From assembly GCF_017355985.1 (NCBI RefSeq), contig NZ_JAFIQU010000006.1, forward strand, positions 124,001 through 188,000: a stretch of 64,000 bases of DNA. The letters run 5' to 3'. Positions 38,501 through 47,520 of this stretch are shown piece after piece; positions within the stretch are counted from its first letter, which is position 1, and the number at the start of each line of letters is the position of its first letter. The notes under the pieces are model-generated. The model had not been told where the DNA came from. It was given only the letters and a program-made list of their open reading frames with translations, and ran no database searches. Both the position numbers and the translations under genes were made by a program. The stretch comes from Arenibaculum pallidiluteum. Lineage in GTDB: Bacteria > Pseudomonadota > Alphaproteobacteria > Azospirillales > Azospirillaceae.

Positions 38501-38760
38501 GGCGGTCCAGCGGTTGCGGTGTCGCCCCCGCGCCGGAAAAGCCTTGCGCCAAAACGGAAACGCGCCAGTGCGCGACACTCGCGGACCGGCGGACACCCGT
38601 AGGCGCTTGATGCTTCCCAACGCAGGAGGAGCGCGGCGAACCTAGGGATGCCGGCCCCTCCTGTCAACTCCGCGTCGATTCCGCGGTTCGTCCCGGGGAC
38701 TCTAGTACATTCGACCAAAAGAACGGCAGACTCGAAATACATTTAACGATTTGTTTCGGA

Positions 38761-40134
38761 ATGCCCGCAGAGAGTCACCCGACCCGAAGCCAGGACGTGC
38801 CGATGTCGCAGTCGACCGAACGGTCCGAGACAGCCCGCCGCAAGCCGAGCCAGCAGGAGCTGGCCGCACTCGTCGTGCAGCACCGGGCCTTCCTCGCCAA
38901 ACGGAACGGCGGGATGCGGGCCAGCTTCAAGTTCCTGGACCTCTCCCATGTGGACTTCTCGGGCCTCGACCTGACCGATGCCGACTTCACGGGCGCCAAG
39001 CTCTTCGGCGCACGCCTGAACGGGGCCTCGCTGAGCCGGGCGATCCTCTACGCCGCCGACCTCCGGCTCGCCAACCTGACAGGCAGCGTGCTGACGCGGG
39101 CCGACCTGCGGGGGGCCTGCATGCGCGGCGCCATCCTGTCCGAGGCCGAGCTGGTCGAGGCGGACCTGCGCGACGGAACGCTGATGCAGGTCGGCGACAG
39201 CGGCATGATGAGCGCGGTCAACCAGGAGATCGTGAAGGTCACGACCGAGCTGACCTGCGCGACGGTGCGCTCCGCCGATCTCAGCCGTGCGCGCGTGTCC
39301 GGCGCCTTCATGATGCAGACGGATCTCACGGATGCCGTGCTGCGCGGCGCCAAGTTCGTGCGCGCCAACCTGTCCAACTCGGACCTGACAGGCTGCGACC
39401 TGACGGGTTCGGACCTGACCGAGTGCAATCTCGACGGCGCCTGCCTGACCGGCGCCGTGCTGACCGGCGCCGTGCTGTCGAGCACCCGGCTCGCGGGCGC
39501 GGTGATGGTCGGCGCCATCCTGGATCCGAGCCAGCGCGCCGCCGCGGCGGCCCAGGGGGCGCAGCTCGCCAGCCGACCCGAGGACGCCGGCATGAGCCTG
39601 CCCGAGGTCCTGGCGGCCCATGCCCTGTGGACCGAGACGGGGGGCAAGGAAGGCGCCCGGGCGGACCTCGCAGCCTTCGACCTCGGCGGCGCCGACCTGG
39701 TGGGCGCCAAGCTCGCGGCGGCCCTGATGAACAGCGCGACGCTGGCCGGCGCCCGGCTGTCCGGCGCGTCCCTGGCCATGGCCGAGTTGTCGCTCGCCGA
39801 CCTGCGCAAGGCCGACCTGTCCGGCGCCGATCTGCGGGGAGCGAGCCTGGAGCGCGCGACGCTGAGCGGTGCCGACCTGACCGGGGCCAAGCTCTTCCCC
39901 GTGCACATCCAGAGCGGATCCGGCCATACCTGGCGCTCGAACCTCTACCGCGCGCGGCTCGACGGGACGCGGCTCGCCGGGGCGGATCTGCGCGGCGCCA
40001 ACCTCGTCGAGGCGAACCTCCAGGGCGCGGACCTGACCGGGGCGGACCTGACGGACGCCGACCTGACCAATGCCGACCTGACGGGCGCCGAGCTGCGGCG
40101 GGCACGGCTCGACGGCGCCAAGATGCCGTCGTGA
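38761..40134 (+). CDS. Pentapeptide-repeat protein
   Basis: 457 residues (443 if ATG 38803 is used). From about residue 60 the chain is built of A(D/N)LxG-type pentapeptides, giving a right-handed quadrilateral beta-helix. Two repeat blocks (about 60-255 and 300-455) are separated by a helical linker of about 45 residues (RAAAAAQGAQLASR, MSLPEVLAAHALWTETGG), and the first block is interrupted near residue 140 (GDSGMMSAVNQEIVKVTTEL). The repeat-free N-terminus is charged. No signal peptide. It stands alone between ffh (divergent) and a membrane glycosyltransferase. Family roles range from DNA-gyrase protection to scaffolds; none is indicated here. Confidence 0.9.
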   Translation: MPAESHPTRSQDVPMSQSTERSETARRKPSQQELAALVVQHRAFLAKRNGGMRASFKFLDLSHVDFSGLDLTDADFTGAKLFGARLNGASLSRAILYAADLRLANLTGSVLTRADLRGACMRGAILSEAELVEADLRDGTLMQVGDSGMMSAVNQEIVKVTTELTCATVRSADLSRARVSGAFMMQTDLTDAVLRGAKFVRANLSNSDLTGCDLTGSDLTECNLDGACLTGAVLTGAVLSSTRLAGAVMVGAILDPSQRAAAAAQGAQLASRPEDAGMSLPEVLAAHALWTETGGKEGARADLAAFDLGGADLVGAKLAAALMNSATLAGARLSGASLAMAELSLADLRKADLSGADLRGASLERATLSGADLTGAKLFPVHIQSGSGHTWRSNLYRARLDGTRLAGADLRGANLVEANLQGADLTGADLTDADLTNADLTGAELRRARLDGAKMPS

Positions 40135-40241
40135 GGCGGCCCGCCGCAGCTCGGCGCCTTGATTCCGCCGCGCGCGGGCCGTAACAGAGGGCCGGGCCCC
40201 GAGAAGCCGGCCCGGTTTCCGAGGCCAACTCCCCAGCTCAC

Positions 40242-41843
40242 GTGTCCGCCAGCCCCGCCGACGCCTCGACCCGCCGCGCGACCGCCCTGATCCTGATTCT
40301 GGGGCCGCTCGCCTATGGCCTGCTGTCGCTGGCGCTCGGCCAGGATGCCAACTGGGACCTGCGGAACTATCACTGGTACGCCGGCTACGCCCTGGTCTCG
40401 GGCCGGCTCGGCATCGACATGGTGCCGTCCCAGACGCCGAGCTTCTACAATCCCCTGCTCGATGCGCCGCTCTACCTGCTGGGCAGCACTCTGCCGGCGC
40501 CGGTGGCGATGTTCCTGTGGAGCCTGCTGCACGGCCTGAACTTCGTGCTGGTGTTCCTGCTGGCGCGCGAGCTGCTGCGCGTGCGCGACGCGCGGCGCCG
40601 GGTCTGGGCCGCCGCCGCCGTGGCCGGGGTGGGGGTTCTCGGCGCCGGCGGCATCTCGCTGCTCGGCACCACCTTCCACGACAATCTGCTGAGCCTCGGC
40701 CCGCTGACGGGACTGCTGGTGATCGCCAGGAACCGTCGGACCCTGTTAGAGGACGGACGCCTGGCGCGCGCGGCCGCGATCGCCGCGCTGGCTGGACTGC
40801 CCGCCGGAGCGGCGATGGGGCTGAAGCAGCCGGCGGTGATCTGGTGCGTCGGGATCTGCTTCGGCTTCTTCTTCGCCGCGGGAGGGTTCCGGCGCCGCTT
40901 CGCGCTGTCGTTCTGCTGCGGCCTCGGGATCCTGGGCGGGATCGCGCTGACCAACGGCTGGTGGATGTGGCACCTGTGGCAGAGCCACGGGAACCCGCTG
41001 CACCCGTATTTCAACCACGTCTTCAAGTCCCACGACGCGGCGATCAGCGATTATCGGGACATGCACAACCTGTCCATGTCGCCGACCCTGCTGGACCGGC
41101 TGCTGCTGCCGTTCCGCTGGACCCTGAACCCGAACATCGTGGGCGAGATCCCGCTGCCCGGGGACACACCCTGGCGCGACCTACGGATCCCGCTTCTCTA
41201 CGCCGTGGCGCCCATCGCCGCGGCCGCGGCCCTCGTCTCCGGGCGCTCACGGGCGGCGGAGCGGCACCTGATGGCGGCCCTCGCGTTGGCCTTCGGCACC
41301 TGGGCCGCCATGTTCTCGATCTACCGCTATCTCGTGGCCATGGAGTTCCTGGCGCCGCTCGCCCTGTGCACGGCCATGGCCTGGCTGCCGCTGGGCAGGC
41401 GGACCCGCGCGGGGCTCGCCGCGGCCGCGCTGGTCGTCGTGCAGGCGACGACCGTGCCGGGGACCTGGGGGCGCGTGCCCTGGTCCCGCGGGCTGGTGGA
41501 GGTCGAGGTCCCGCCGATCCCCGCCCCCGCGGACGCCATGGTGCTGATGGCGGGCTACCAGCCCCTGAGCTTCGCGATCCCGGCCTTCCCGCCCGAGATC
41601 CCCTTCGTGCGGATTCAGAGCAACTTCATCCACCCGGATTCCTGGGACAACGGCTACATCCACCGCCTGCGCTCCCGCGTGGCGGCCCACCGCGGCGCCT
41701 TCTACGCGCTGAGCACCGTGCCGGACACGGACCTTGCAGAGAAGGCGGCCGAGGCCTACGGGCTGCGCCTGGACCCCGGCTCGTGCCGCCTGGTCCGCAG
41801 CAACCTCAACGAGGACCTCAACCTCTGTGCGCTGCATCACTGA
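40242..41843 (+). CDS. Polytopic membrane protein, GT87/GT39-like glycosyltransferase
   Basis: 533 residues, GTG start, about 10-11 hydrophobic segments and a soluble C-terminal part from about residue 440. The first periplasmic loop contains GQDANWDLRNYHWYAGYALV and PSQTPSFYNPLLDAPLYLL; an aspartate in this loop is the expected catalytic position of lipid-sugar-using GT-C enzymes. It would transfer a sugar or mannose from a polyprenyl phosphate carrier on the periplasmic side. The next gene is a GtrA flippase-like protein 57 bases downstream, which supports that role. The exact family and acceptor are inference. Confidence 0.75.
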   Translation: MSASPADASTRRATALILILGPLAYGLLSLALGQDANWDLRNYHWYAGYALVSGRLGIDMVPSQTPSFYNPLLDAPLYLLGSTLPAPVAMFLWSLLHGLNFVLVFLLARELLRVRDARRRVWAAAAVAGVGVLGAGGISLLGTTFHDNLLSLGPLTGLLVIARNRRTLLEDGRLARAAAIAALAGLPAGAAMGLKQPAVIWCVGICFGFFFAAGGFRRRFALSFCCGLGILGGIALTNGWWMWHLWQSHGNPLHPYFNHVFKSHDAAISDYRDMHNLSMSPTLLDRLLLPFRWTLNPNIVGEIPLPGDTPWRDLRIPLLYAVAPIAAAAALVSGRSRAAERHLMAALALAFGTWAAMFSIYRYLVAMEFLAPLALCTAMAWLPLGRRTRAGLAAAALVVVQATTVPGTWGRVPWSRGLVEVEVPPIPAPADAMVLMAGYQPLSFAIPAFPPEIPFVRIQSNFIHPDSWDNGYIHRLRSRVAAHRGAFYALSTVPDTDLAEKAAEAYGLRLDPGSCRLVRSNLNEDLNLCALHH

Positions 41844-41900
41844 GGACGCACGCCCCATCGTTACAAAGGCGGAACGGACCCCCAGCCGGACACGCTTCAG

Positions 41901-42323
41901 ATGCCCGCCCCTCCGATCCGCCACGTCGGGATACCCGCGCGGCTTCAGTTCCTGCGCTTCGCCGGCGTCGGCGCAGGGGGGTTCCTGGTGGATGCCGCCG
42001 TCCTGTGGCTGGCCATGGCGGCGGGCGCCGGCGCCCTTCCGGCCCGCGCCGCCTCCTATCTCGTGGCGGTGACCTTCACCTGGGCGCTGAACAGGACGGT
42101 GACCTTCCGGGACGCCCGGCAGGACCGCCTGCTGGCGCAGTGGGCGCGCTTCCTGGCGGTCAATGCGCTGGGCGGCTGCGTCAACTATGCGATCTTCGCG
42201 GCGCTGGTCCTCGCGGGCGGTCCCTTCGCGCGCTGGCCCGTGCTCGCCGTGGCGGCGGGCTCGATCTCCGCCCTCGGCCTGAACTACGCGGTCTCGAAGC
42301 GGCTGGTGTTCCGTGCGGCCTGA
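41901..42323 (+). CDS. GtrA-family membrane protein
   Basis: 140 residues with four membrane helices. FLRFAGVGAGGFLVDAAVLWLAM, the second helix with TWALNRTVTFRD and the ending GLNYAVSKRLVFR are typical GtrA. The family is proposed to flip or present polyprenyl-phosphate sugars for periplasmic glycosylation. It follows the GT-C-like glycosyltransferase and is probably cotranscribed with it. Confidence 0.92.
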   Translation: MPAPPIRHVGIPARLQFLRFAGVGAGGFLVDAAVLWLAMAAGAGALPARAASYLVAVTFTWALNRTVTFRDARQDRLLAQWARFLAVNALGGCVNYAIFAALVLAGGPFARWPVLAVAAGSISALGLNYAVSKRLVFRAA

Positions 42324-42326
42324 CGG

Positions 42327-42632
42327 TCAGGCGCCCCCGGCGGCGGGCGATGTGGTCACGGCCGGCTCGGCCACGGCCAGATCTCCGGCATGCTCGCGGC
42401 GGCGGATCCGGCCGTCGCTGCGCAGGCAGTAGGAGAACCAGCGGCCCTGCGCGTCGCGATAGCCCAGCGCGCGCATGTAGTAGACGCGCCCGGTCGCCTG
42501 CGCCTCGCAGGTCAGCACGACCTCGGCGAGGGAGGTGGGATCGACGCCGTCGCGCCTGAGCCGCGCCGCCAGCCCGGCGCGCGACGGCCGCCCGTCGTAG
42601 ATCCGGGCGCCGTTCCAGGTTTCCTCCGCCAT
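42327..42632 (-). CDS. Small hypothetical protein (101 aa)
   Basis: 101 residues, soluble. Start ATG 42632 was chosen because GGGGG lies about six bases upstream; ATG 42638 sits directly on that site. The central part RVYYMRALGYRDAQGRWFSY plus CLRSDGRI suggests a small beta-sheet protein. No family recognised. It ends 3 bases from the convergent gtrA stop. Confidence 0.65.
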   Translation of the reverse strand: MAEETWNGARIYDGRPSRAGLAARLRRDGVDPTSLAEVVLTCEAQATGRVYYMRALGYRDAQGRWFSYCLRSDGRIRRREHAGDLAVAEPAVTTSPAAGGA

Positions 42633-42737
42633 GCGCATCCCCCTTGGTTCCCCCGGTTCTGGGGAAACACCGCACGCGCCGCGCGGGATCCAGGAAGCGT
42701 CGCGGGGAGCCGATCCGGGCGGATGGCTCCGGACGGC

Positions 42738-43949
42738 TCACGCCCCCGGGGAGACGGCCATGCAGTCGGTGCCGCGCGCGGTCAGGGTCTGGCAGGCGCG
42801 CTGGGCCTGGTCGGGCGAGGCGAAGCCCACGAGCCGGGCGCGGTAGAACTGCCCGGCAGGAGTGCTGACCTCCATTACGTGGCGCTGGGCCACGCCAAGG
42901 TCCGGCGCCATGCGCTGGGCCGCTTCCAGCGCGCGCTGGCTGTCATGCGCGGTGCGGAAGGCGCCGACCTGGATGCTCCAGCTCGGGGGCAGCTGGCTGC
43001 GCCCCTGCGAGGGCAGGCGCAGGCTGCCGCCGGTCAGCACGGCGGCTGGCGCCGCGACCGGGGTCGGGGCGATCGCGGGCGCCTGGGCAACCTGTATGGG
43101 GGCGGCCTGGACGGGGGTGGGCGAAGGAGGCGGCAGCGCGACGGCGCGCACCGGCGCTGAGGCCATCTGCACCGGAGCGGCGGTCGCGCCGCGCGGCGCC
43201 AGGTACGGCAGGCCGGCCTGGGCGACCTGGACGGGTGCCGCCACCGGCGCGCGGCCCGTACGGGGCTGGTTCTGCGCCACCATGTTCCGGCCGGTGGCGG
43301 GCCCGGTGCGCAGGATGTCGTCGAGCCCCGCCACGGCATAGGAATCGACGCGGCGCTGGGGCTCGGCACCCTGGAGGTTGGGGGCGATCATCGCGACGTA
43401 GCGCCGCGTCTCGCCGGGAAGCTGGCGGCGGTCGCCGGCGAGGAACTCGCCGAAGCAGCCGGGGCCGCAGTTGTAGGCCGCAAGGAAGCCGGGGCTGCCG
43501 AACTGGTCGTACATCTCGCGCAGATAGGCGGTGCCGGCCAGGATGTTGTCGCGGGGGTCGTAGGGGTCGGGGCCGAGGCCGTAGCGCTGGCGCAGCTCCT
43601 CGTAGGTGAAGGGCATCACCTGCATCAGGCCCATGGCGCCGGCGTTGCTGGTGATCGGCCGGCCGTTCAGCGTGGTCCGCCCGCCGCTCTCGACCTTCAT
43701 CACCGCGCGGATCCAGCTTTCCGGCACGTCGTAGCGGGCCGCGGCCTCCTGGATGTAGGGTCGCCAGGGATCCTCGGCCGGTCCCGGCGCGACCACCGTC
43801 CGGTGGCCATGGCCGCCCTGGACCGCCCCGGTGCCGGGGCCATGGGTGGAGCCGCAGGCTGCCAGCCCCGCGATCAGCGCCGCGAGCCCCGCCATCCGCA
43901 GGACAGGCCGGTGCGCAGCAGCGAAGCAGGCGGAAACGGCAGACCGCAT
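42738..43949 (-). CDS. Lytic transglycosylase (SLT) with C-terminal SPOR domain, lipoprotein
   Basis: 403 residues. Lipobox LAAC at residues 29-32 predicts a lipid-anchored envelope protein. The SLT domain (about 60-200) has the catalytic glutamate E87 in VMKVESGG, then [18 protein letters not shown] and [24 protein letters not shown] proline/alanine/glutamine-rich linker (about 215-320) leads to a SPOR domain (about 325-400: [19 protein letters not shown]), which binds denuded peptidoglycan at septa. So it probably cleaves glycan strands at the division site. It is divergent from dapF, with a 240-base promoter region between. Confidence 0.92.
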   Translation of the reverse strand: MRSAVSACFAAAHRPVLRMAGLAALIAGLAACGSTHGPGTGAVQGGHGHRTVVAPGPAEDPWRPYIQEAAARYDVPESWIRAVMKVESGGRTTLNGRPITSNAGAMGLMQVMPFTYEELRQRYGLGPDPYDPRDNILAGTAYLREMYDQFGSPGFLAAYNCGPGCFGEFLAGDRRQLPGETRRYVAMIAPNLQGAEPQRRVDSYAVAGLDDILRTGPATGRNMVAQNQPRTGRAPVAAPVQVAQAGLPYLAPRGATAAPVQMASAPVRAVALPPPSPTPVQAAPIQVAQAPAIAPTPVAAPAAVLTGGSLRLPSQGRSQLPPSWSIQVGAFRTAHDSQRALEAAQRMAPDLGVAQRHVMEVSTPAGQFYRARLVGFASPDQAQRACQTLTARGTDCMAVSPGA

Positions 43950-44189
43950 GGGACCCCCTGGACTTCACTGCACGTCGAAAGAATGACCCGCAACCGTTTA
44001 ATGCGCCTAGCAGAATCCAGTCAAGCGACAAACCCTTTCCATCGCGTTAACACAGGTCGCGCCGCCCGCCCGCGGCCCGTCCCGGGCGCGCACCGCCGCT
44101 CGGCGCGCCCCAGGCCATCCCCGGGGCGCGGCATCGGGCATGGCGCCGGGCATGGACTCGGCACCGGGGGTCGCCATATAAGCGGCATC

Positions 44190-45023
44190 ATGTCTCTACC
44201 CTTCCTGAAGATGCACGGGCTGGGGAACGACTTCGTCGTCCTCGACGCCCGCCGGTCCGCGCTGGTCCTGAGCCCGGCCCAGGTGCGCGCGGTCGCCGAC
44301 CGGCGAACCGGCGTAGGCTGCGACCAGCTGATCGTGCTGGAGCCCGGCGCGACGCCCGGCGCCGACGTGTTCATGCGGATCTACAATCCCGATGGCAGCG
44401 AGGCCGGCGCCTGCGGCAACGCGACCCGCTGCGTCGCGTCGCTGGTCTCCGAGGAGGAATCCGGCGGGCCCGTCGGCATCCAGACCATCGCCGGCCTGCT
44501 GAAGGCCCGCCCGACCGGCGGCGGAGGCTACGAGGTCGACATGGGTCCCGCACGGCTGGATTGGCGCGAGATCCCGCTGGCCGGCCCCGCCGACACGCTG
44601 CGCCTGGATGTCGAGGCGGGGCCGCTGAGCGCGCCCTGCGCGGTCAACATGGGCAATCCGCACGCGGTCTTCTTCGTGGAGGACGCAGATGCCGTGGACC
44701 TGGCGGCGTGGGGGCCGAGAATCGAGCATCACCCGGCCTTCCCGGACCGCACGAACGTCGAGATCGTCCAGGTCCTTGGCCCTGAGCTGATCCGCATGCG
44801 CGTCTGGGAGCGCGGCGCCGGCATCACGCGGGCCTGCGGCTCCGGCGCCTGCGCGGCGCTGGTCGCGGCCGCGCGCCGGGGCTTGACGGGGCGCCGCGCG
44901 ACGGTGCGCCTGGACGGCGGTGACCTGGAGATCACCTGGCGCGAGGACGGGCACGTGCTGATGGCCGGGCCGACCGCCCTCGCCTTCCGCGGCACGCTGG
45001 CAGCGGAGCTCCTGGCGGTATGA
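44190..45023 (+). CDS. dapF: Diaminopimelate epimerase
   Basis: 277 residues. It interconverts LL- and meso-diaminopimelate for lysine and peptidoglycan. The two catalytic cysteines are C75 in GACGNATRC and C216 in [26 protein letters not shown] opens the protein and [12 protein letters not shown] is conserved. The frame is open upstream, but this start matches the family. Its stop overlaps the mtaB ATG (ATGA). Confidence 0.97.
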   Translation: MSLPFLKMHGLGNDFVVLDARRSALVLSPAQVRAVADRRTGVGCDQLIVLEPGATPGADVFMRIYNPDGSEAGACGNATRCVASLVSEEESGGPVGIQTIAGLLKARPTGGGGYEVDMGPARLDWREIPLAGPADTLRLDVEAGPLSAPCAVNMGNPHAVFFVEDADAVDLAAWGPRIEHHPAFPDRTNVEIVQVLGPELIRMRVWERGAGITRACGSGACAALVAAARRGLTGRRATVRLDGGDLEITWREDGHVLMAGPTALAFRGTLAAELLAV

Positions 45024-46282
45024 CCGGCGGCCCCGAGCTGATCACCTTCGGCTGCCGGCTGAACACCTACGAGTCCGAGGTGATGCGGCGCCACGCCACC
45101 GAGGCCGGTCTCGCCGACGCGGTGATCGTCAACACCTGCGCGGTGACCGCCGAGGCGGAACGCCAGGCCCGGCAGGCCATTCGCAAGGCGCGGCGCGAGC
45201 GGCCGGACGCACGGATCATCGTGACGGGCTGCGCGGCCCAGATCGCCCCCGAGAAGTTCGCGGCCATGCCCGAGGTCGACCGCGTGATCGGCAACGAGGA
45301 GAAGCTGCGGGCCGAGACCTGGGGCGCGGCCGCCGAGCAGCGCGTGCTCGTCAACGACATCATGTCGGTGCGCGAGACGGCGGCACACCTGATCGAGGGC
45401 ATCGAGGGCCGAGCCCGCGCCTTCGTCCAAGTGCAGGGAGGCTGCGACCACCGCTGCACCTTCTGCATCATCCCGTTCGGCCGCGGCCCCTCGCGCTCGG
45501 TCCCGATCGGCGAGGTCGTCCGCCAGGTCCGTGCCCTGGTGGAGGCCGGCTACAACGAGGTCGTGCTGACCGGCGTCGATATCACGAGCTACGGCCCGGA
45601 CCTGCCGGGCCGGCCGACGCTGGGCCAGATGGTCCGCCGCCTGCTGGCGCTGGTGCCCGAGCTGCCGCGCCTGCGCCTGTCCTCGCTGGACCCCGTCGAG
45701 ATCGACGAGGACCTGTGGCGCCTGATCGCCGAGGAGCCGCGGCTGATGCCGCATCTGCATCTGAGCCTGCAGGCCGGCGACGACATGGTGCTCAAGCGCA
45801 TGAAGCGGCGGCACCTGCGCGCCGACGCGCTGGCGGTCTGCGCCCGCGCGCGGGACCTGCGCCCGGACATCGCGCTGGGCGCCGACCTGATCGCGGGCTT
45901 CCCGACCGAGACCGACGAGATGTTCGAGAACACGCTGCGCTGCGTCGAGGAGGCCGGGCTGACCTGGCTCCACGTCTTCCCCTACAGCCCGCGGCCGGGG
46001 ACGCCCGCCGCCCGCATGCCGCAGGTGGACGGCAGGCTGCGCAAGGACAGGGCCGCGCGGCTGCGCGCGCTGGGCGCCGCCCAGGCGGCCACCTTCCTGG
46101 CTGGCCGGGTCGGAACCAGCGCCACGGTGCTGGCCGAGAAGCCCGAGCTCGGGCGCATCGAGCAGTTCGCCGAGATCGTGCTGGACCGGCCGGCCGAGCC
46201 CGGGCGCCTCGTGCGCGCCGATGTGGTCGGCGTCGAGGGCGAGCGCCTGCTCGGCCGCGTGGTGGACGCGCCGGCATGCTGA
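45020..46282 (+). CDS. mtaB: tRNA t6A37 methylthiotransferase (radical SAM)
   Basis: 420 residues. The UPF0004 domain binds one [4Fe-4S] cluster through C12, C40 and C71; the radical SAM domain holds the second through C142, C146 and C149 (CDHRCTFC). It converts t6A to ms2t6A at position 37 of tRNAs reading ANN codons. [20 protein letters not shown] is typical of MtaB. The TRAM-like end (about 355-420) is present. It overlaps dapF by 4 bases and ftsY by 7 bases, consistent with one transcript. Confidence 0.95.
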   Translation: MTGGPELITFGCRLNTYESEVMRRHATEAGLADAVIVNTCAVTAEAERQARQAIRKARRERPDARIIVTGCAAQIAPEKFAAMPEVDRVIGNEEKLRAETWGAAAEQRVLVNDIMSVRETAAHLIEGIEGRARAFVQVQGGCDHRCTFCIIPFGRGPSRSVPIGEVVRQVRALVEAGYNEVVLTGVDITSYGPDLPGRPTLGQMVRRLLALVPELPRLRLSSLDPVEIDEDLWRLIAEEPRLMPHLHLSLQAGDDMVLKRMKRRHLRADALAVCARARDLRPDIALGADLIAGFPTETDEMFENTLRCVEEAGLTWLHVFPYSPRPGTPAARMPQVDGRLRKDRAARLRALGAAQAATFLAGRVGTSATVLAEKPELGRIEQFAEIVLDRPAEPGRLVRADVVGVEGERLLGRVVDAPAC

Positions 46283-47511
46283 GGTTCTGGAAGCGCAAGC
46301 CGGCCGAGGAGCAGCCCCCCGCGGCCACGGAGCCGACCGTCGCCGAGCCGGCGGCCACGGAGCCGGCGGCCGCGGATCCCGCGGCCGGCACCGAACCCGC
46401 CGCCGTCCCTGCGGAGGCCGAGGCAGAGGCCTCCCCCGCGACGGCGCCGGCGGAGGCCACCGCCCCGGAGGCGGAAGCCGAGGTCGAGGCGGTGGCGCTT
46501 GCCGTCCCGCCCGCACCGGAACCCGAGCCCGCTCCGGCGCCTGGACCCGCATCCGAGGCGACGCCGGAACCGGCCCAGGCCGAGGAGCCGCGGCGGGGCG
46601 GCTGGCTTTCCCGGCTGCGCGAGGGGCTGACCAAGTCCACGTCGCGCCTGACCGAGGGCATCAGCGGCATCTTCACGAAGCGGCGGCTGGACGAAGCGGC
46701 GCTGGAGGAGCTCGAGGAGCTGCTGATCACGGCGGATCTCGGGCCCACCGCCGCGGCGCGCATCACCGCCGATCTCGCGCGCACCCGCTTCGGCAAGGAG
46801 ATCTCGCCCGACGAGGTCCGCCGCTATCTCGCCGAGCGCATCGCCGAGACGCTGGCGCCCGTGGCCAAGCCGCTGGAGCTCGGCGGGACGAAGCCGCACG
46901 TGATCCTGGTGGTCGGGGTGAACGGCGCCGGCAAGACCACAACCATCGGCAAGCTCGCGAAGCAGTACCGCGACCGCGGCCTGTCCGTGATGATCGCGGC
47001 CGGCGACACCTTCCGCGCGGCGGCGGTCCAGCAGCTCCAGGTCTGGGGCGAGCGCGCGGGCGTCCCGGTGATCGCCAAGGAGACCGGGGCCGATGCGGCC
47101 GGCCTGACCTTCGACGCGCTGGAACGCGCGCGGCGCGAGGCGGCGGACGTGCTGCTGGTCGACACGGCCGGCCGCCTGCAGAACAAGACGAACCTGATGG
47201 CCGAGCTGCAGAAGATCGTCCGGGTCGTCAAGAAGATCGACGAGACCGCCCCCCACACCACGCTGCTGGTGCTAGACGCCACCACGGGGCAGAACGCCCT
47301 GAGCCAGGCCGAGGTCTTCCGGGACATGGTCCAGGTCGGCGGGTTGGTGCTGACGAAGCTGGACGGCTCGGCCCGCGGCGGCGTTCTGGTCGCGCTGGCG
47401 GACCGGTTCGGCCTGCCCGTGCATGCGATCGGCGTCGGCGAGGGGATCGAGGACCTGCGGCCCTTCGAGGCCGGGGCTTTCGCCCGGTCGCTGATGGGCA
47501 TCGAGAGCTGA
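46276..47511 (+). CDS. ftsY: Signal recognition particle receptor FtsY
   Basis: 411 residues. An acidic, proline/alanine/glutamate-rich A domain (about 10-105) is followed by the N and G domains. GTPase motifs: VGVNGAGKTTTIGKLAKQY, AAGDTFRAAAVQQLQVW, LVDTAGRLQNKTNLMAEL and LTKLDGSARGG. It docks SRP-ribosome complexes at the membrane and pairs with Ffh, encoded 8 kb away. The ATG at 46276 lies inside the mtaB end (7-base overlap). Confidence 0.96.
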   Translation: MLRFWKRKPAEEQPPAATEPTVAEPAATEPAAADPAAGTEPAAVPAEAEAEASPATAPAEATAPEAEAEVEAVALAVPPAPEPEPAPAPGPASEATPEPAQAEEPRRGGWLSRLREGLTKSTSRLTEGISGIFTKRRLDEAALEELEELLITADLGPTAAARITADLARTRFGKEISPDEVRRYLAERIAETLAPVAKPLELGGTKPHVILVVGVNGAGKTTTIGKLAKQYRDRGLSVMIAAGDTFRAAAVQQLQVWGERAGVPVIAKETGADAAGLTFDALERARREAADVLLVDTAGRLQNKTNLMAELQKIVRVVKKIDETAPHTTLLVLDATTGQNALSQAEVFRDMVQVGGLVLTKLDGSARGGVLVALADRFGLPVHAIGVGEGIEDLRPFEAGAFARSLMGIES

Positions 47512-47520
47512 GGAGGAGCC

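Noticed and set aside
36717-38552. Apparent fusion of rpsP with upstream sequence
   Set aside because: Only the part from 37079 onward matches S16; the upstream part is the out-of-frame shadow of ffh.
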